From assembly GCA_963628035.1 (NCBI GenBank), contig CAVGED010000107.1, positions 1 through 64,000 on the forward strand: a stretch of 64,000 bases of DNA, given 5' to 3'. Position numbers and translations under genes: made by a program. Shown here in pieces: positions 32,590 to 41,891 of the stretch; position 1 is the stretch's first letter, and each line of letters starts with the position of its first letter. Below the pieces are notes generated by a model. It ran no database searches. It saw only the letters and a program-made list of their open reading frames with translations, and was not told the DNA's origin. Origin of the DNA: 14-2 sp963628035 (lineage in GTDB: Bacteria; Bacillota; Clostridia; Lachnospirales; Lachnospiraceae).

Positions 32590-34422
32590 TTACTCTGCAT
32601 GGTAGGCGTAATTGAATCTGCCGTAAGGCATCGTATCGCCCAGGGTATAGTAATCCGTAACCGTCGAATAAGCAGTTCTGCTGTCCGCCCACTTAAAGTT
32701 CAGGCTTATCCCGGTACCGGAGAGTCCAAGCACCGACTTGGGTACAGAGACCATCATCTGATTGCCGTACACACGGAATTTTGCCTCGCCTGCTGTCTCA
32801 AAAGAGGTGCCATTGTACCTTGCAACCGTTGATGTGCCGTCGGAAGAGGCACTGTAATTGACGATATACTCATAGCCGTTCCAGGAATTGTCAAGTACGC
32901 CGTCCGTATCCAGGAACAGGTTCATCCAGCTTCCGGTGCTGTAATCATCGGTAATATCCTTCGCTGTCTGGACGTAGAAGTATACATTGTCACTGTCCTG
33001 GGTTACCTTTGCATAGATCATCTCATTGCGTCCGGTGGTATTTACATACCGCTGATCGCCATATCCCAGTGCGTCTCTGCGGATACCGCCCTCCGGCATG
33101 TCTGCATAGGTAGCGGGGATCGCGCTCCACTGGCTGAAATCGCCGCTGATATCGATGGTCTTCTTCTCGGTCTGTGTCACCTTGGAGCCCGTATTCTTGA
33201 ACTTACGGATATTCTCCACCATCTGCATGTAGTAGTTATCGCCGAATCCGCCCTCCATGGGTTCGATATCACGGCTGAATTCCGGTGTCATAAGGTCGAA
33301 TACAATCAGCTTTCCCTTGTCCCGGTATACACCTGCACGCCATTCATTCCACTGAAGGATCAGAGCTGTCTCCGCATCCGAATTAATGGCGGTATCCCAT
33401 TCTTCCTGGAAGTTGTATCCATACAGAACGGAATCGTCCGTTATGTTATCATCTCCGTCATGATAGCTTCTGCCGCGGCTGCCGCCTGTCTTTGCGGTAA
33501 GTCCATAGAGGACATTATCACTCATGTAGGAGGATGAATTCTGGGCTACGGACACCGGGATCACGCCGTGCTCCCCATTAAAGTCATAGCGCACACGCGC
33601 AACATCATTGAAGTCGATCCAGGGATATGCGCCGTCAACATCTGCAATTCCCGGCCACTGGCTGGCACGGAAGGTAAAGAAGTTCTTGCAGGAGGTAGGA
33701 AGCGCGGTACCGATAATAAGCGGTTTTCCATCCACCATATACCAGGTATCGGGATATTTGTTCTGCTCATAAATGTCGGAATAGATCGTTAAGATCGTTG
33801 CGACGGAATCGGTATTGGTATAGAACGCAACCTGGGGTGCGTCCCAGCCTGCCGCCCGGTATTCGTGCAGCAGCTTCATCACCTTCAACGCCTCTGTGGT
33901 AAACGCCATACCGTTGGTGGTATCAAACACCAGATAATCCACATCTGCATAGGTCAGCATCTCGATATGCTTCCGTAAAATGTAGTCATCGCTGGTGTGA
34001 TAGTACCCGAACATGGGCTTTGCCCACCAATAGTGGAGACCGTAGGTAAGCGAGTCCCCTGCATTTAAGACATCCTCAAAGATCTGCGGCACGGTGGTGC
34101 CGTCTGCTCCAAGTGTGTAGAAAACAGCTACCTGCCTTCCGTTGTCGCCGCTTCCTGTGGTAGACAGCGTTCTGCCCACGCCGTCAGCGGCAACCGTTGC
34201 ATTCTTGGATATGATGCTGTCCCCACTGATGCTGACATAATCCTTGTCCGATTCCTGGAGGATATTTCCTCCCACCGCACTCTGATAACGTGTGGTTTCC
34301 ACCGTCACAGAATCAGACGTTACCGGGGTCTTTGTTCTGTCCGCCATTACTGCTGCCATACTCCCCACCAGACAGCCGGCCAGGACGATTGCCGTAGTTC
34401 CGATAAAAAACTTCCTTTTCAT
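32590..34422 (-). CDS. secreted GH99/GH71-like glycoside hydrolase with C-terminal CBM-like domain
   Basis: About 610 residues. The signal peptide (MKRKFFIGTTAIVLAGCLVG) has an LAGC that could be a lipobox, so it may be a lipoprotein. The barrel domain shows LTYADVDYLVFDTTNGMAF, VAFYTNTDSV and LILQWNEWRAGVY as in its cytoplasmic paralogue, and a CBM9-like domain follows (about 435-610; DISGDFSQWSAIP). It is probably the extracellular enzyme that makes the first cut in the target glycan. The start at 34422 follows AAGGAG. Confidence 0.75.
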   Translation of the reverse strand: MKRKFFIGTTAIVLAGCLVGSMAAVMADRTKTPVTSDSVTVETTRYQSAVGGNILQESDKDYVSISGDSIISKNATVAADGVGRTLSTTGSGDNGRQVAVFYTLGADGTTVPQIFEDVLNAGDSLTYGLHYWWAKPMFGYYHTSDDYILRKHIEMLTYADVDYLVFDTTNGMAFTTEALKVMKLLHEYRAAGWDAPQVAFYTNTDSVATILTIYSDIYEQNKYPDTWYMVDGKPLIIGTALPTSCKNFFTFRASQWPGIADVDGAYPWIDFNDVARVRYDFNGEHGVIPVSVAQNSSSYMSDNVLYGLTAKTGGSRGRSYHDGDDNITDDSVLYGYNFQEEWDTAINSDAETALILQWNEWRAGVYRDKGKLIVFDLMTPEFSRDIEPMEGGFGDNYYMQMVENIRKFKNTGSKVTQTEKKTIDISGDFSQWSAIPATYADMPEGGIRRDALGYGDQRYVNTTGRNEMIYAKVTQDSDNVYFYVQTAKDITDDYSTGSWMNLFLDTDGVLDNSWNGYEYIVNYSASSDGTSTVARYNGTSFETAGEAKFRVYGNQMMVSVPKSVLGLSGTGISLNFKWADSRTAYSTVTDYYTLGDTMPYGRFNYAYHAE

Positions 34423-34454
34423 AAAATCTCTCCTTTCTTTTATTGAAAAATTCA

Positions 34455-35345
34455 TTAACCGACAATTCCGGCATTATCTATGGATTCAACAAATGCACGC
34501 TGTGCGAAAATATAAAGTATTGCTAGGGGCAATATTACCCAGAGCGCACCGATGTTCTGCAGGTTGCCCGATACTGCCATGGGCGCGCCCACCCCCACCT
34601 TGTTTATGGCATTCGAAAGAATGTTGGTGTCCTGGAAGAACAGCCCGTTATAGAGGGTATCCGTCCATTGCCAGGAGAAGGAAAGCAAAAACACGGTGGT
34701 AAGTATCGTGGTTGCCGACGGCAGCATGATCTTAAAGAAGGTCTTGTAAACACCGCAGCCGTCGATAGCCGCCGCCTCGTTCAGCTCCTTTGGCATATTG
34801 ATAAAAAACTGCCGCGTCAAAAATATGTAGAGTCCGTTTTTGAAGCCTGTTCCGGTTGCCGCCATAATGAAGGTGGGCCAGGGCGTATCAATAAGATTGA
34901 TAAAGCCGAGGAACATCTTAAAGCGCACAAACAAAGGAACCAGTATGATCTGCGGCGGTATGATAAGCATCAATATGACCATGGCAAACAGCAGCTTGCT
35001 TCCCCTAAACTTGAACCGCGCGAAGCCATAACCCACAACAGCCGCCACAGCCGTCTGCAGGAATGCCACCACCAGGGAAATGATCAGGGTATTTCCAAAG
35101 GACTTTAAGTAGTCCATTTCCTTTAAGACCTGTATGTAATACTGCAGGGTCGGATTCCTCGGAAAATACTCCACCGTCGGGTCGATCAGGTCATCATAGC
35201 TCTTGAATCCGTTTATGATCTTCGTGAGAAACGGATATAGGATGACATAGCAGATCCCCACGATTATGACGGCACGTACTATGTACCACAACATGTATTT
35301 TGCCTTTGCACGCATCCTTTTCTTGTTTTTTACTACAGAAACCAT
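34455..35345 (-). CDS. carbohydrate ABC transporter permease, MalG-like (pair B)
   Basis: A 296-residue CUT1 permease with six hydrophobic segments. The ATPase-contact EAA loop NEAAAIDGCGVYKTFFKIMLP (only its core quoted here as EAAAIDGCG) lies in the second half. It pairs with the MalF-like gene upstream, 15 bases away. No ATPase gene is in the locus, so a shared MsmX-type ATPase elsewhere must energise it. The start at 35345 has AGGAG 8 bases upstream. Confidence 0.9.
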   Translation of the reverse strand: MVSVVKNKKRMRAKAKYMLWYIVRAVIIVGICYVILYPFLTKIINGFKSYDDLIDPTVEYFPRNPTLQYYIQVLKEMDYLKSFGNTLIISLVVAFLQTAVAAVVGYGFARFKFRGSKLLFAMVILMLIIPPQIILVPLFVRFKMFLGFINLIDTPWPTFIMAATGTGFKNGLYIFLTRQFFINMPKELNEAAAIDGCGVYKTFFKIMLPSATTILTTVFLLSFSWQWTDTLYNGLFFQDTNILSNAINKVGVGAPMAVSGNLQNIGALWVILPLAILYIFAQRAFVESIDNAGIVG

Positions 35346-35360
35346 CCTCAGATCTCCTCC

Positions 35361-36284
35361 CTACTTATTGATATAGGTAATCCGCTTAGCGGTAACCTTG
35401 AATACACATATCAGCACTGCCAGAATGATCACGAAGTAGACCCAGGATACTGCGGAGGCATATCCCATCCGGTTCAGTGAAAACATCTGGTTCTGGACAT
35501 ACTTCAACATCCCATAGGACGGGTTCGTAAAGGAATCCACAATGGTGTAAACCGTATTTACAAGGATCATCGGCGTGATCATGGGGAAGGTGATCTTCCA
35601 GAACTCTTCCCATTTCGTTGCACCTTCCATCTTCGAAGCCTCAAAAATGGAGGGCGAGATCCCCTGCAATGCCGACAGGAATATCAGTATCTGTACACCG
35701 GAACGGTTCACTATGGTATAGGTATTATCTATCGCGTAGATAATGACCGAGGTTATACCCTCCGGCAGATTCATGGAGAGGAGCATTGCCTCCAGATCGA
35801 AAAAGGAGGACAGCTTATCTCCGCCGAAGGCTGAGCCAACCGCACTTCCGGCCGTCTCCACCACCGACGACGCCGTGGCGGTATCTACTGCTGCAATTAT
35901 GCCTGTGGAAAGGATCACCGGAAGGAAGAACAAGGTTCTTGCCAGACCGCGCCCTGCGAACTTCTGATTGAGGATACTGGAAATAAAGAAGCTGTAGGAC
36001 AAAATGATAATCGTATCCACAAACGTCCCGCGGACGGTGTTCAGCAGCACCTGCCGATATTCCACATCCGAAAGAAAGGCGGTTTGAAAATTCTTCAGCC
36101 CCACAAAGCTTGTCTTAACATCGCCAAAGCCGATCTGCACATCGCAGAAGGCATAGTAGAAGGACTGTATCACGCATGGCAGGAAGATGAACACCAGACC
36201 GATCAGCAGCGGCAGGATAAACACATAACCATGCATGCCGTTACGTTCAGTAAGTGATAAAGAGAAACGTTTGCGCTTCTTCAT
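35361..36284 (-). CDS. sugar ABC transporter permease, MalF-like (pair B)
   Basis: A 307-residue CUT1 permease. It has six or more hydrophobic segments and an EAA-like loop (FEASKMEGATKWEEFWKIT). An unusual loop around 135-185 (TASSVVETAGSAVGSAFGGD) interrupts the usual spacing and may be extracellular. It overlaps the DUF5696 gene by four bases (ATGA). It forms a heterodimer candidate with the next gene. Confidence 0.9.
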   Translation of the reverse strand: MKKRKRFSLSLTERNGMHGYVFILPLLIGLVFIFLPCVIQSFYYAFCDVQIGFGDVKTSFVGLKNFQTAFLSDVEYRQVLLNTVRGTFVDTIIILSYSFFISSILNQKFAGRGLARTLFFLPVILSTGIIAAVDTATASSVVETAGSAVGSAFGGDKLSSFFDLEAMLLSMNLPEGITSVIIYAIDNTYTIVNRSGVQILIFLSALQGISPSIFEASKMEGATKWEEFWKITFPMITPMILVNTVYTIVDSFTNPSYGMLKYVQNQMFSLNRMGYASAVSWVYFVIILAVLICVFKVTAKRITYINK

Positions 36285-38854
36285 TGTATTTCCCCCCTCT
36301 CATTGCAAAAGCAAAAGGAATTGCTTTCCACCGATATACTGCCGTCCGTCTGCACTGCGGCGGTCTTATTGATATACGCCTTATATCCATTGGAATAGGT
36401 CACTCTTATCAGTCCGTTGGGAAGAATACTGTGATCTTCCATCACTGCTCCCGCAACGGCTGTGTAGAAATCCGCAAGCTGTTCACTTACCGCTTCGATC
36501 TCCTTCGTCCAATAGTCGGCCGACGCACTGTAATAGCGGGTATATTCTGTGTCCGAAAGCACGGACATATCACCGGTAATGATCCGCCAGCAGGGATTCG
36601 CGCCGCTCTCTATCATATCCAGCAGGGCATCCTCATAATTCTCAGCCTCATTCAGGGGCGTTACCGCGTATGGGACGATTCCGTGGAGAACCATGCCGGC
36701 AAATGGGATCTCACAGTCCGTAAGCTCTGACTTGCTGCTGCCTGCCGGGACATTGGTGAATGCATCTCCATACTTTAATGCATAGGCGTTTATGCCGTCT
36801 AATTTAAGCTGAAGCCCGGCCTCCTTCAGTTGTTCCAGCGTATTGCAAAGCAAGACCTTGCTTTCCTCCCGCGGAACCCTGCGGCTCTCATTAAAATCGG
36901 AATACAGAAGTGACGCCGCATCCTTCACCAGGAGATTCCTGCTGCTGTAATCCGCATATGCCTTCAAAAATCCCTGACCGATCTTCTCGTACGACATGGG
37001 CGAGATCAAGAAGCTTCTCTGATCCTCCATCAGCTGCCCGGTGGACAGATTGTATTCGGAATAAAAGGCATATCTCTTGTTGATGGACTTGGCTATGTCC
37101 GTGTTGCTCTTTATCCCGTTCCCGCTTTTCGCCACTGTCTGCAGGGAGATCACCGGATAGACAAGGTCTTGTTCCAGCAGCTCATCCCGCTTAGCCTCAG
37201 AGCCTAAGGATGCCACGGACTTTAATTTCATAGGGGCGCTTCCATCCACACCGCCGTTAAACATACCTTCATAATTGACCCGGAGCTGTTCTGCGCCAAC
37301 ATCCGATATCCATTTCTGTACCGATGCATAATCGGAGGCCGCCAAAACCGCATCGGTGGTAACGCCCAGCACCGTCTTCTCACCGCTTAGCGCCCCGACA
37401 ATGTTCACATCACTATACCAGTCCGATCCGCCCTCCGCTGGGATAAGCTCCCCGGCCGCTGTAAGATAAGAGCGATAATAATCCGCCATTCCGCTGTAGG
37501 AAGCACGATCGTCATACAGCAGGTGATAGCGCACCACATATGGCCGATCGGTGACACGCTGGGAATAGGCATAATTCTTGTTGTCAGAGCCCTGACCCGA
37601 CGAGACCGTGCCGCGGATACGGTAGTAAAACCAGGGCATGATCATATTGCGCACATAGATCTGGTTGGCACGATGAACATCGATGCCGCCCATGGCATCC
37701 CCGCTCTCCATAATCGCAAACACAGACGCATCGCCTGACTTTATTCCAAAGACCGGAAAGGAGGCTGCCGCTGACAGTTCCGAGACGGACTCCTTCTCCT
37801 CCGCTTCATCGTCACCGTAGAAGACAACTCTTAATTCGTCGCTGCCGGATGCTGCGCTGCCGTTGTAGATAAGAGAACCTGATCCGTCCGGAAGGAGCAT
37901 ATACCCCTCGTCCGCCGCCGTGTTGGCGCCAAAGCCCGGCAGAACCGACACACGGTTCAGATAGAAGTCCTCCGGCTCATTGATCCCTGAAATATCTACC
38001 GTAACAAGAAGATCCGCGTTGTCCAGGGTATAATTGACGGTGATCACAAAATTCGGCACGGTAGAGGTCAGCTCTCCCGTGGCTCCCATCTTCTCCTCTT
38101 CCTCGTCCACATCAGCCCGTGTATAGCCCAACTGCTTGCATACCGCCTCGATGTTGTCCGTCTGAATATAGGTTGCCGAAGGATTTAACTCGTAACGTGT
38201 TCCATCCTCACTCTTATTATAAGTAGCTTTCATTCTTCCCCAGCTGGAGGAAGAGAGCTTCTTCTCCTCTATGGCTGCCTTGGCCGCCTTCTCTATCTCC
38301 TCATACGTCTCCGCTGAGATGACCTGGAAGATGACCCTGCTCTTCATATCCGTACCGAAGGAATACCGCACCGACAGAACATCATCCAAAACCTCTGCCG
38401 TGACCTGGTCCTTCTGCTCTCCGTCATAGCACTCAGGATAGGAGGTGACGGTAACCTCCGCATTGTCATTGCGGTAATAGTCAACAACAAGCTGCGAATA
38501 GGCATATTTCTTCTGATCCTCCGAATAATTCTCCGCATTCTCGTCGTAGATTGCTTCGTTGGAGTACCATACCTTCGCGGTTCTTGTATCGATAAGCGCA
38601 ATATCGTATGAGGGACCCATATATAGCTCAACATATTCATTCGAGAGCATTTTCGTCATTTCCGAACGTATTTTATCCGCTTCGGCCGGATCCTGATACG
38701 GCAGCACGGTCTCGTCTATATACCCATCGGATACCCCCGTATATTCCGGGATGTCCAGCTTCTGACTGCCGGATGCACACGCCGCAAGGGATACCATAAG
38801 GAGCATTGCCATAGCAGAAACCGTATGCTGTTTTATTCTTTTTACAGGCAACAT
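36281..38854 (-). CDS. DUF5696 domain lipoprotein
   Basis: An 857-residue protein. A lipoprotein signal with LAAC lipobox at about residue 26 is followed by a large domain of unknown function (DUF5696). The N-terminal third is beta-rich with repeated YxxSQLVVDYY/VVRYHLL-type strands; the central third (about 480-760) has barrel-like spacing with YPVISLQTVAKSGNG and FLISPMSYEKIGQGF. It recalls a glycoside-hydrolase barrel, but I cannot name a catalytic residue. It lies between transporter and YIP1 genes in the long operon. A glycan-binding or glycan-cleaving role is inferred from context only. Confidence 0.78.
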   Translation of the reverse strand: MLPVKRIKQHTVSAMAMLLMVSLAACASGSQKLDIPEYTGVSDGYIDETVLPYQDPAEADKIRSEMTKMLSNEYVELYMGPSYDIALIDTRTAKVWYSNEAIYDENAENYSEDQKKYAYSQLVVDYYRNDNAEVTVTSYPECYDGEQKDQVTAEVLDDVLSVRYSFGTDMKSRVIFQVISAETYEEIEKAAKAAIEEKKLSSSSWGRMKATYNKSEDGTRYELNPSATYIQTDNIEAVCKQLGYTRADVDEEEEKMGATGELTSTVPNFVITVNYTLDNADLLVTVDISGINEPEDFYLNRVSVLPGFGANTAADEGYMLLPDGSGSLIYNGSAASGSDELRVVFYGDDEAEEKESVSELSAAASFPVFGIKSGDASVFAIMESGDAMGGIDVHRANQIYVRNMIMPWFYYRIRGTVSSGQGSDNKNYAYSQRVTDRPYVVRYHLLYDDRASYSGMADYYRSYLTAAGELIPAEGGSDWYSDVNIVGALSGEKTVLGVTTDAVLAASDYASVQKWISDVGAEQLRVNYEGMFNGGVDGSAPMKLKSVASLGSEAKRDELLEQDLVYPVISLQTVAKSGNGIKSNTDIAKSINKRYAFYSEYNLSTGQLMEDQRSFLISPMSYEKIGQGFLKAYADYSSRNLLVKDAASLLYSDFNESRRVPREESKVLLCNTLEQLKEAGLQLKLDGINAYALKYGDAFTNVPAGSSKSELTDCEIPFAGMVLHGIVPYAVTPLNEAENYEDALLDMIESGANPCWRIITGDMSVLSDTEYTRYYSASADYWTKEIEAVSEQLADFYTAVAGAVMEDHSILPNGLIRVTYSNGYKAYINKTAAVQTDGSISVESNSFCFCNERGEIQ

Positions 38855-38875
38855 CTCATCAACCTCCTACGTATG

Positions 38876-39505
38876 CTATAAATACCTGGCAGAAAACTCG
38901 GTAAACACCGTCGTCACAAATCCTATCATCTGCTGGATAAGATTAAAGAACAAAAGCGCAATATATGCGATTACACACATTCCGAAGATAATGCATATCA
39001 CCATGAGAAGCCCCTTCCCAAGGGAATAATTGTGCGTCATCAAAATGCTCACCAGTATCAGAAATGCAGTCCAGATAATGGCAAACGTACTTATCGTTGT
39101 ATAGAACGCCCTCTCATTGTTCACAAAGAAATTACTCAGCGGGATCAGCAATATCTGGCTGATGATAAGCGGGAGTAATGCATATCCCGTTGCCCGGTAG
39201 ATATCCTTAAAGGTGCCCTCCCCGTCGAAGAGGCAGGTAAATCCCCAGTTGGCAATGCAGTAACAGAAAAACAATGCGAGAACCGTAAATATCTGCTTTA
39301 ACGCCTGGAACTCACCGCGGTCGTAGGAATTGAACAAATATCCGGTCATATACCCAGACATTACGGAAAGCAGGGTATAGAGCACCAGCAAACACGTTGC
39401 CGCCCTTACGCTTCCCTTGCCCTCGTGCTTGATATCCCAAAAACCCTTGAAGGGACGCACGGCAATATAAAAACCATATTTCATTTCAGACCAGAATTCT
39501 TTCAT
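38876..39505 (-). CDS. YIP1 family membrane protein
   Basis: A 209-residue protein with five hydrophobic segments (about 33-53, 63-82, 101-122, 130-152, 163-190) after the amphipathic start FWDIKHEGKGSVRAATCLL. This matches YIP1-type proteins. In this kind of operon the family occurs beside DUF5696 and NHL proteins, with unknown function. It may organise or anchor the envelope module. There is a GGAGG site before ATG at 39505. It is 42 bases after the NHL gene and 21 before DUF5696. Confidence 0.82.
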   Translation of the reverse strand: MKEFWSEMKYGFYIAVRPFKGFWDIKHEGKGSVRAATCLLVLYTLLSVMSGYMTGYLFNSYDRGEFQALKQIFTVLALFFCYCIANWGFTCLFDGEGTFKDIYRATGYALLPLIISQILLIPLSNFFVNNERAFYTTISTFAIIWTAFLILVSILMTHNYSLGKGLLMVICIIFGMCVIAYIALLFFNLIQQMIGFVTTVFTEFSARYL

Positions 39506-39547
39506 ACCAGGTTTCCTCCGCTCATTCTGTTTTTAAGGCTCAAAGGA

Positions 39548-41017
39548 TCATTCATCCTTCACATAGCGATAGATCTTCCTTGCCAGCCGCCATACAACGG
39601 AGCATGCCGCTATGCATAAGATCGAGATGAAAATCACCGGAAAGACCGTTTTCATATTCTCTTTTCGCAAGAGTTGCTTCGCCTTGGAATAGTTTTCCTT
39701 ATCATTCGTCAGCTTAAAACAGTCCATCGCCTGTTCATATTGCCCCTCGTTCATATACGATTGTCCAAGTCCCACAAAGGCATACTCAAAGTTGCGGTTG
39801 CAGGCTGCCACATCACTCCAGAGCGCATATGCCTCGTCAAAATTCCCGTTGTACTGTGCAGAAACTGCGTCAAACACCATCCTGCCGTATGTTGTAGGCT
39901 CATACACAAACAGCTTTGCTGCCTGCGCATCGAGAACCACCAGCCTGTCCCCCGCATAGGTAAATGAGGAAACCCGGCCAAAGCCCTTGTCCGTCCCGTT
40001 TCCGCCGAAGGCACACAGCAGATTTCCGTTGCTGTCATATACGAAGATGTGACCGTGGGCGGAATCCAGCATGGCATACATACCATCGGTGGTATATGCA
40101 ACATCCACGATCTTGGAAAACTCTTCCTCGTATTCAAGATCCCCCACCGGCGCACAGAAACCGTTTCTCTTTAAGACATCGCTTCCCATGGTGTTCAGCT
40201 TCTTAATGGGCGTCACCGATCCGCTGGTGTCCTGGGATTTGATGACTGCCTCCATCTTTTCAGCGTCAAGCGTGCCGATGGTACCGTAAACAAAGCCTTC
40301 CTCGTCGATGGCAATGTTGTTGTATTCGGTGGGTACATACTGCTCCATCTTGGCAAGCTGCTCCTGGGTGGAGAACTTACGCCATATCATCTGTACGATG
40401 TTATACTGAACCTTTGGTGCGCCCATGTAGCCTACAAAGCTGCCGTTTGCATCAAGCTGCAGGATACCCAGATTATAATTTCTTGCCACCACGTAGATCC
40501 GGCCCGACGCATCCACCGAGAGCTTTGTTGGGTTAAAAGCCGAATCTGCGCTAACCCCGGTAAGGTTTGCAGGCTTCTCAATGCAGAGCTGGACGTTGCC
40601 CTGGCTGTCACACTTTAAAATCCGGTTATTTCCGGTATCGGCAATATACAGCGTCTCATTTTCATCCACGTAGATCCCTTCCGGCACGCGAAGCTCTGTC
40701 CCGGTTCCGTCCGGTAACGTGAAGGAGGCCAGTACACCCACCAGCTCATAATCACCGTCATAGATCAAGATACGGTTATTGTTGGTATCCACGATATAGT
40801 ATCTGCCGGAACCGCTGTAAAAAATGTCCTGCGGAGAAACCGCCGTGACATCATCTGCCGCAAGAGTGATCTCCCTGGATACGGTATAAGCACCGGGCGA
40901 CTCGACAGCCTCATTTTTCCGATTATACAGATAAGACTCTGCCGAAACATCCAGGTCGGCGAAAGCCGCAGCCACAAGTACCAAAAGCAGGGCCGCAATA
41001 TATTTCCCAGGCTTCAT
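39548..41017 (-). CDS. secreted NHL beta-propeller protein with TPR-like helices and membrane anchor
   Basis: A 489-residue protein. A signal peptide (1-25) is followed by an NHL-type propeller with blades such as YIVDTNNNRILIYDGDYELV, LYIADTGNNRILKCDSQGN and MYAMLDSAHGHIFVYDSNGN. A short TPR-like region (about 385-445; FVGLGQSYMNEGQYEQAMDC) and a C-terminal membrane helix (TVFPVIFISILCIAACSVV) complete it. It is predicted to face outside. It is probably a scaffold or glycan-recognition partner for the transporter, inferred from position between the permeases and YIP1. Confidence 0.82.
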   Translation of the reverse strand: MKPGKYIAALLLVLVAAAFADLDVSAESYLYNRKNEAVESPGAYTVSREITLAADDVTAVSPQDIFYSGSGRYYIVDTNNNRILIYDGDYELVGVLASFTLPDGTGTELRVPEGIYVDENETLYIADTGNNRILKCDSQGNVQLCIEKPANLTGVSADSAFNPTKLSVDASGRIYVVARNYNLGILQLDANGSFVGYMGAPKVQYNIVQMIWRKFSTQEQLAKMEQYVPTEYNNIAIDEEGFVYGTIGTLDAEKMEAVIKSQDTSGSVTPIKKLNTMGSDVLKRNGFCAPVGDLEYEEEFSKIVDVAYTTDGMYAMLDSAHGHIFVYDSNGNLLCAFGGNGTDKGFGRVSSFTYAGDRLVVLDAQAAKLFVYEPTTYGRMVFDAVSAQYNGNFDEAYALWSDVAACNRNFEYAFVGLGQSYMNEGQYEQAMDCFKLTNDKENYSKAKQLLRKENMKTVFPVIFISILCIAACSVVWRLARKIYRYVKDE

Positions 41018-41042
41018 AGCGCTCCTCCCTTTCCGATAATCA

Positions 41043-41891
41043 TTAGTCTTTTATGCCCGAAGACCCCATTGTTTCCACAATATTGGACTGTGAGATGATG
41101 AAGAACAAAAGCGGTACCAGGAGCATCACTACCGATACTGCCGCTCCCACGCCCTGTCTTGCGATACCTGCGGATACGATCTGTGACATGGCATAGTTCA
41201 GGGTCTTCTTATTCTCGGTATAAATATAAGGTGTATTTCCCACTGTCCAAAGTGTCTGTACGGAGAAGATCGCAAGGGTCAGCCACGCCGGCTTTACCAT
41301 GGGGAAAACGATCTTAAAGCATTTTATGAATTCACTGGCTCCGTCAAGCTCGGCGCTCTCCAGCAATGCGGGATGAACCATCTGTTCGATAAACTGCTTC
41401 ATCAGAAACAGTCCCAGGGGCAGGGCAAATGCCGGAAGAATCAGTGCAAGATAGCTATCCACCAGATGCAGCTTGGACATTACGATAAAGGTCGGAATCG
41501 CCGTAACCGAAGCCGAGAACATCAGCGAGGTCTGGATGAGCTTGAATATGAACCTCGATCCGGGAAAACGGTAGCATGCCAGCGGATATGCGCACATCGT
41601 GGCGATCATGATATGACCGATGCTGCCTACCACCGTTATGAACAGGGTATTGAAGAAGTATCTTGAAAAGGGCACCCATGAGGTGTTCATCAGCTCAAAC
41701 AAACCGCTGTAGTTCTTCGTGGTAGGGTTCCGCACAAAGAAGCGCGGAGGGAAAATCCACAATTCGTTATTCGGTTTTAAGGATGTAACCACTGCATATA
41801 CGATGGGCAGCAGCATAATAACCGCCAGAAGCATAAGGCAGATGATTAAGGTAATATCGCCGCCCACCGATCTGGATAACCTCTTTTTCAT
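41043..41891 (-). CDS. carbohydrate ABC transporter permease, MalG-like (pair A)
   Basis: A 282-residue CUT1 permease with six hydrophobic segments and the EAA-type loop ESAELDGASEFIKCFKIVFP (second half). Its start overlaps the stop of the MalF-like partner by one base (TAATG), so the two are translationally coupled. It is a second, different permease pair from that at 34.5-36.3 kb in the same operon. Confidence 0.9.
   Translation of the reverse strand: MKKRLSRSVGGDITLIICLMLLAVIMLLPIVYAVVTSLKPNNELWIFPPRFFVRNPTTKNYSGLFELMNTSWVPFSRYFFNTLFITVVGSIGHIMIATMCAYPLACYRFPGSRFIFKLIQTSLMFSASVTAIPTFIVMSKLHLVDSYLALILPAFALPLGLFLMKQFIEQMVHPALLESAELDGASEFIKCFKIVFPMVKPAWLTLAIFSVQTLWTVGNTPYIYTENKKTLNYAMSQIVSAGIARQGVGAAVSVVMLLVPLLFFIISQSNIVETMGSSGIKD

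Noticed and set aside
36281..38854. assignment of DUF5696 protein to a known glycoside hydrolase family
   Set aside because: Barrel-like spacing is suggestive, but no catalytic motif could be recognised.
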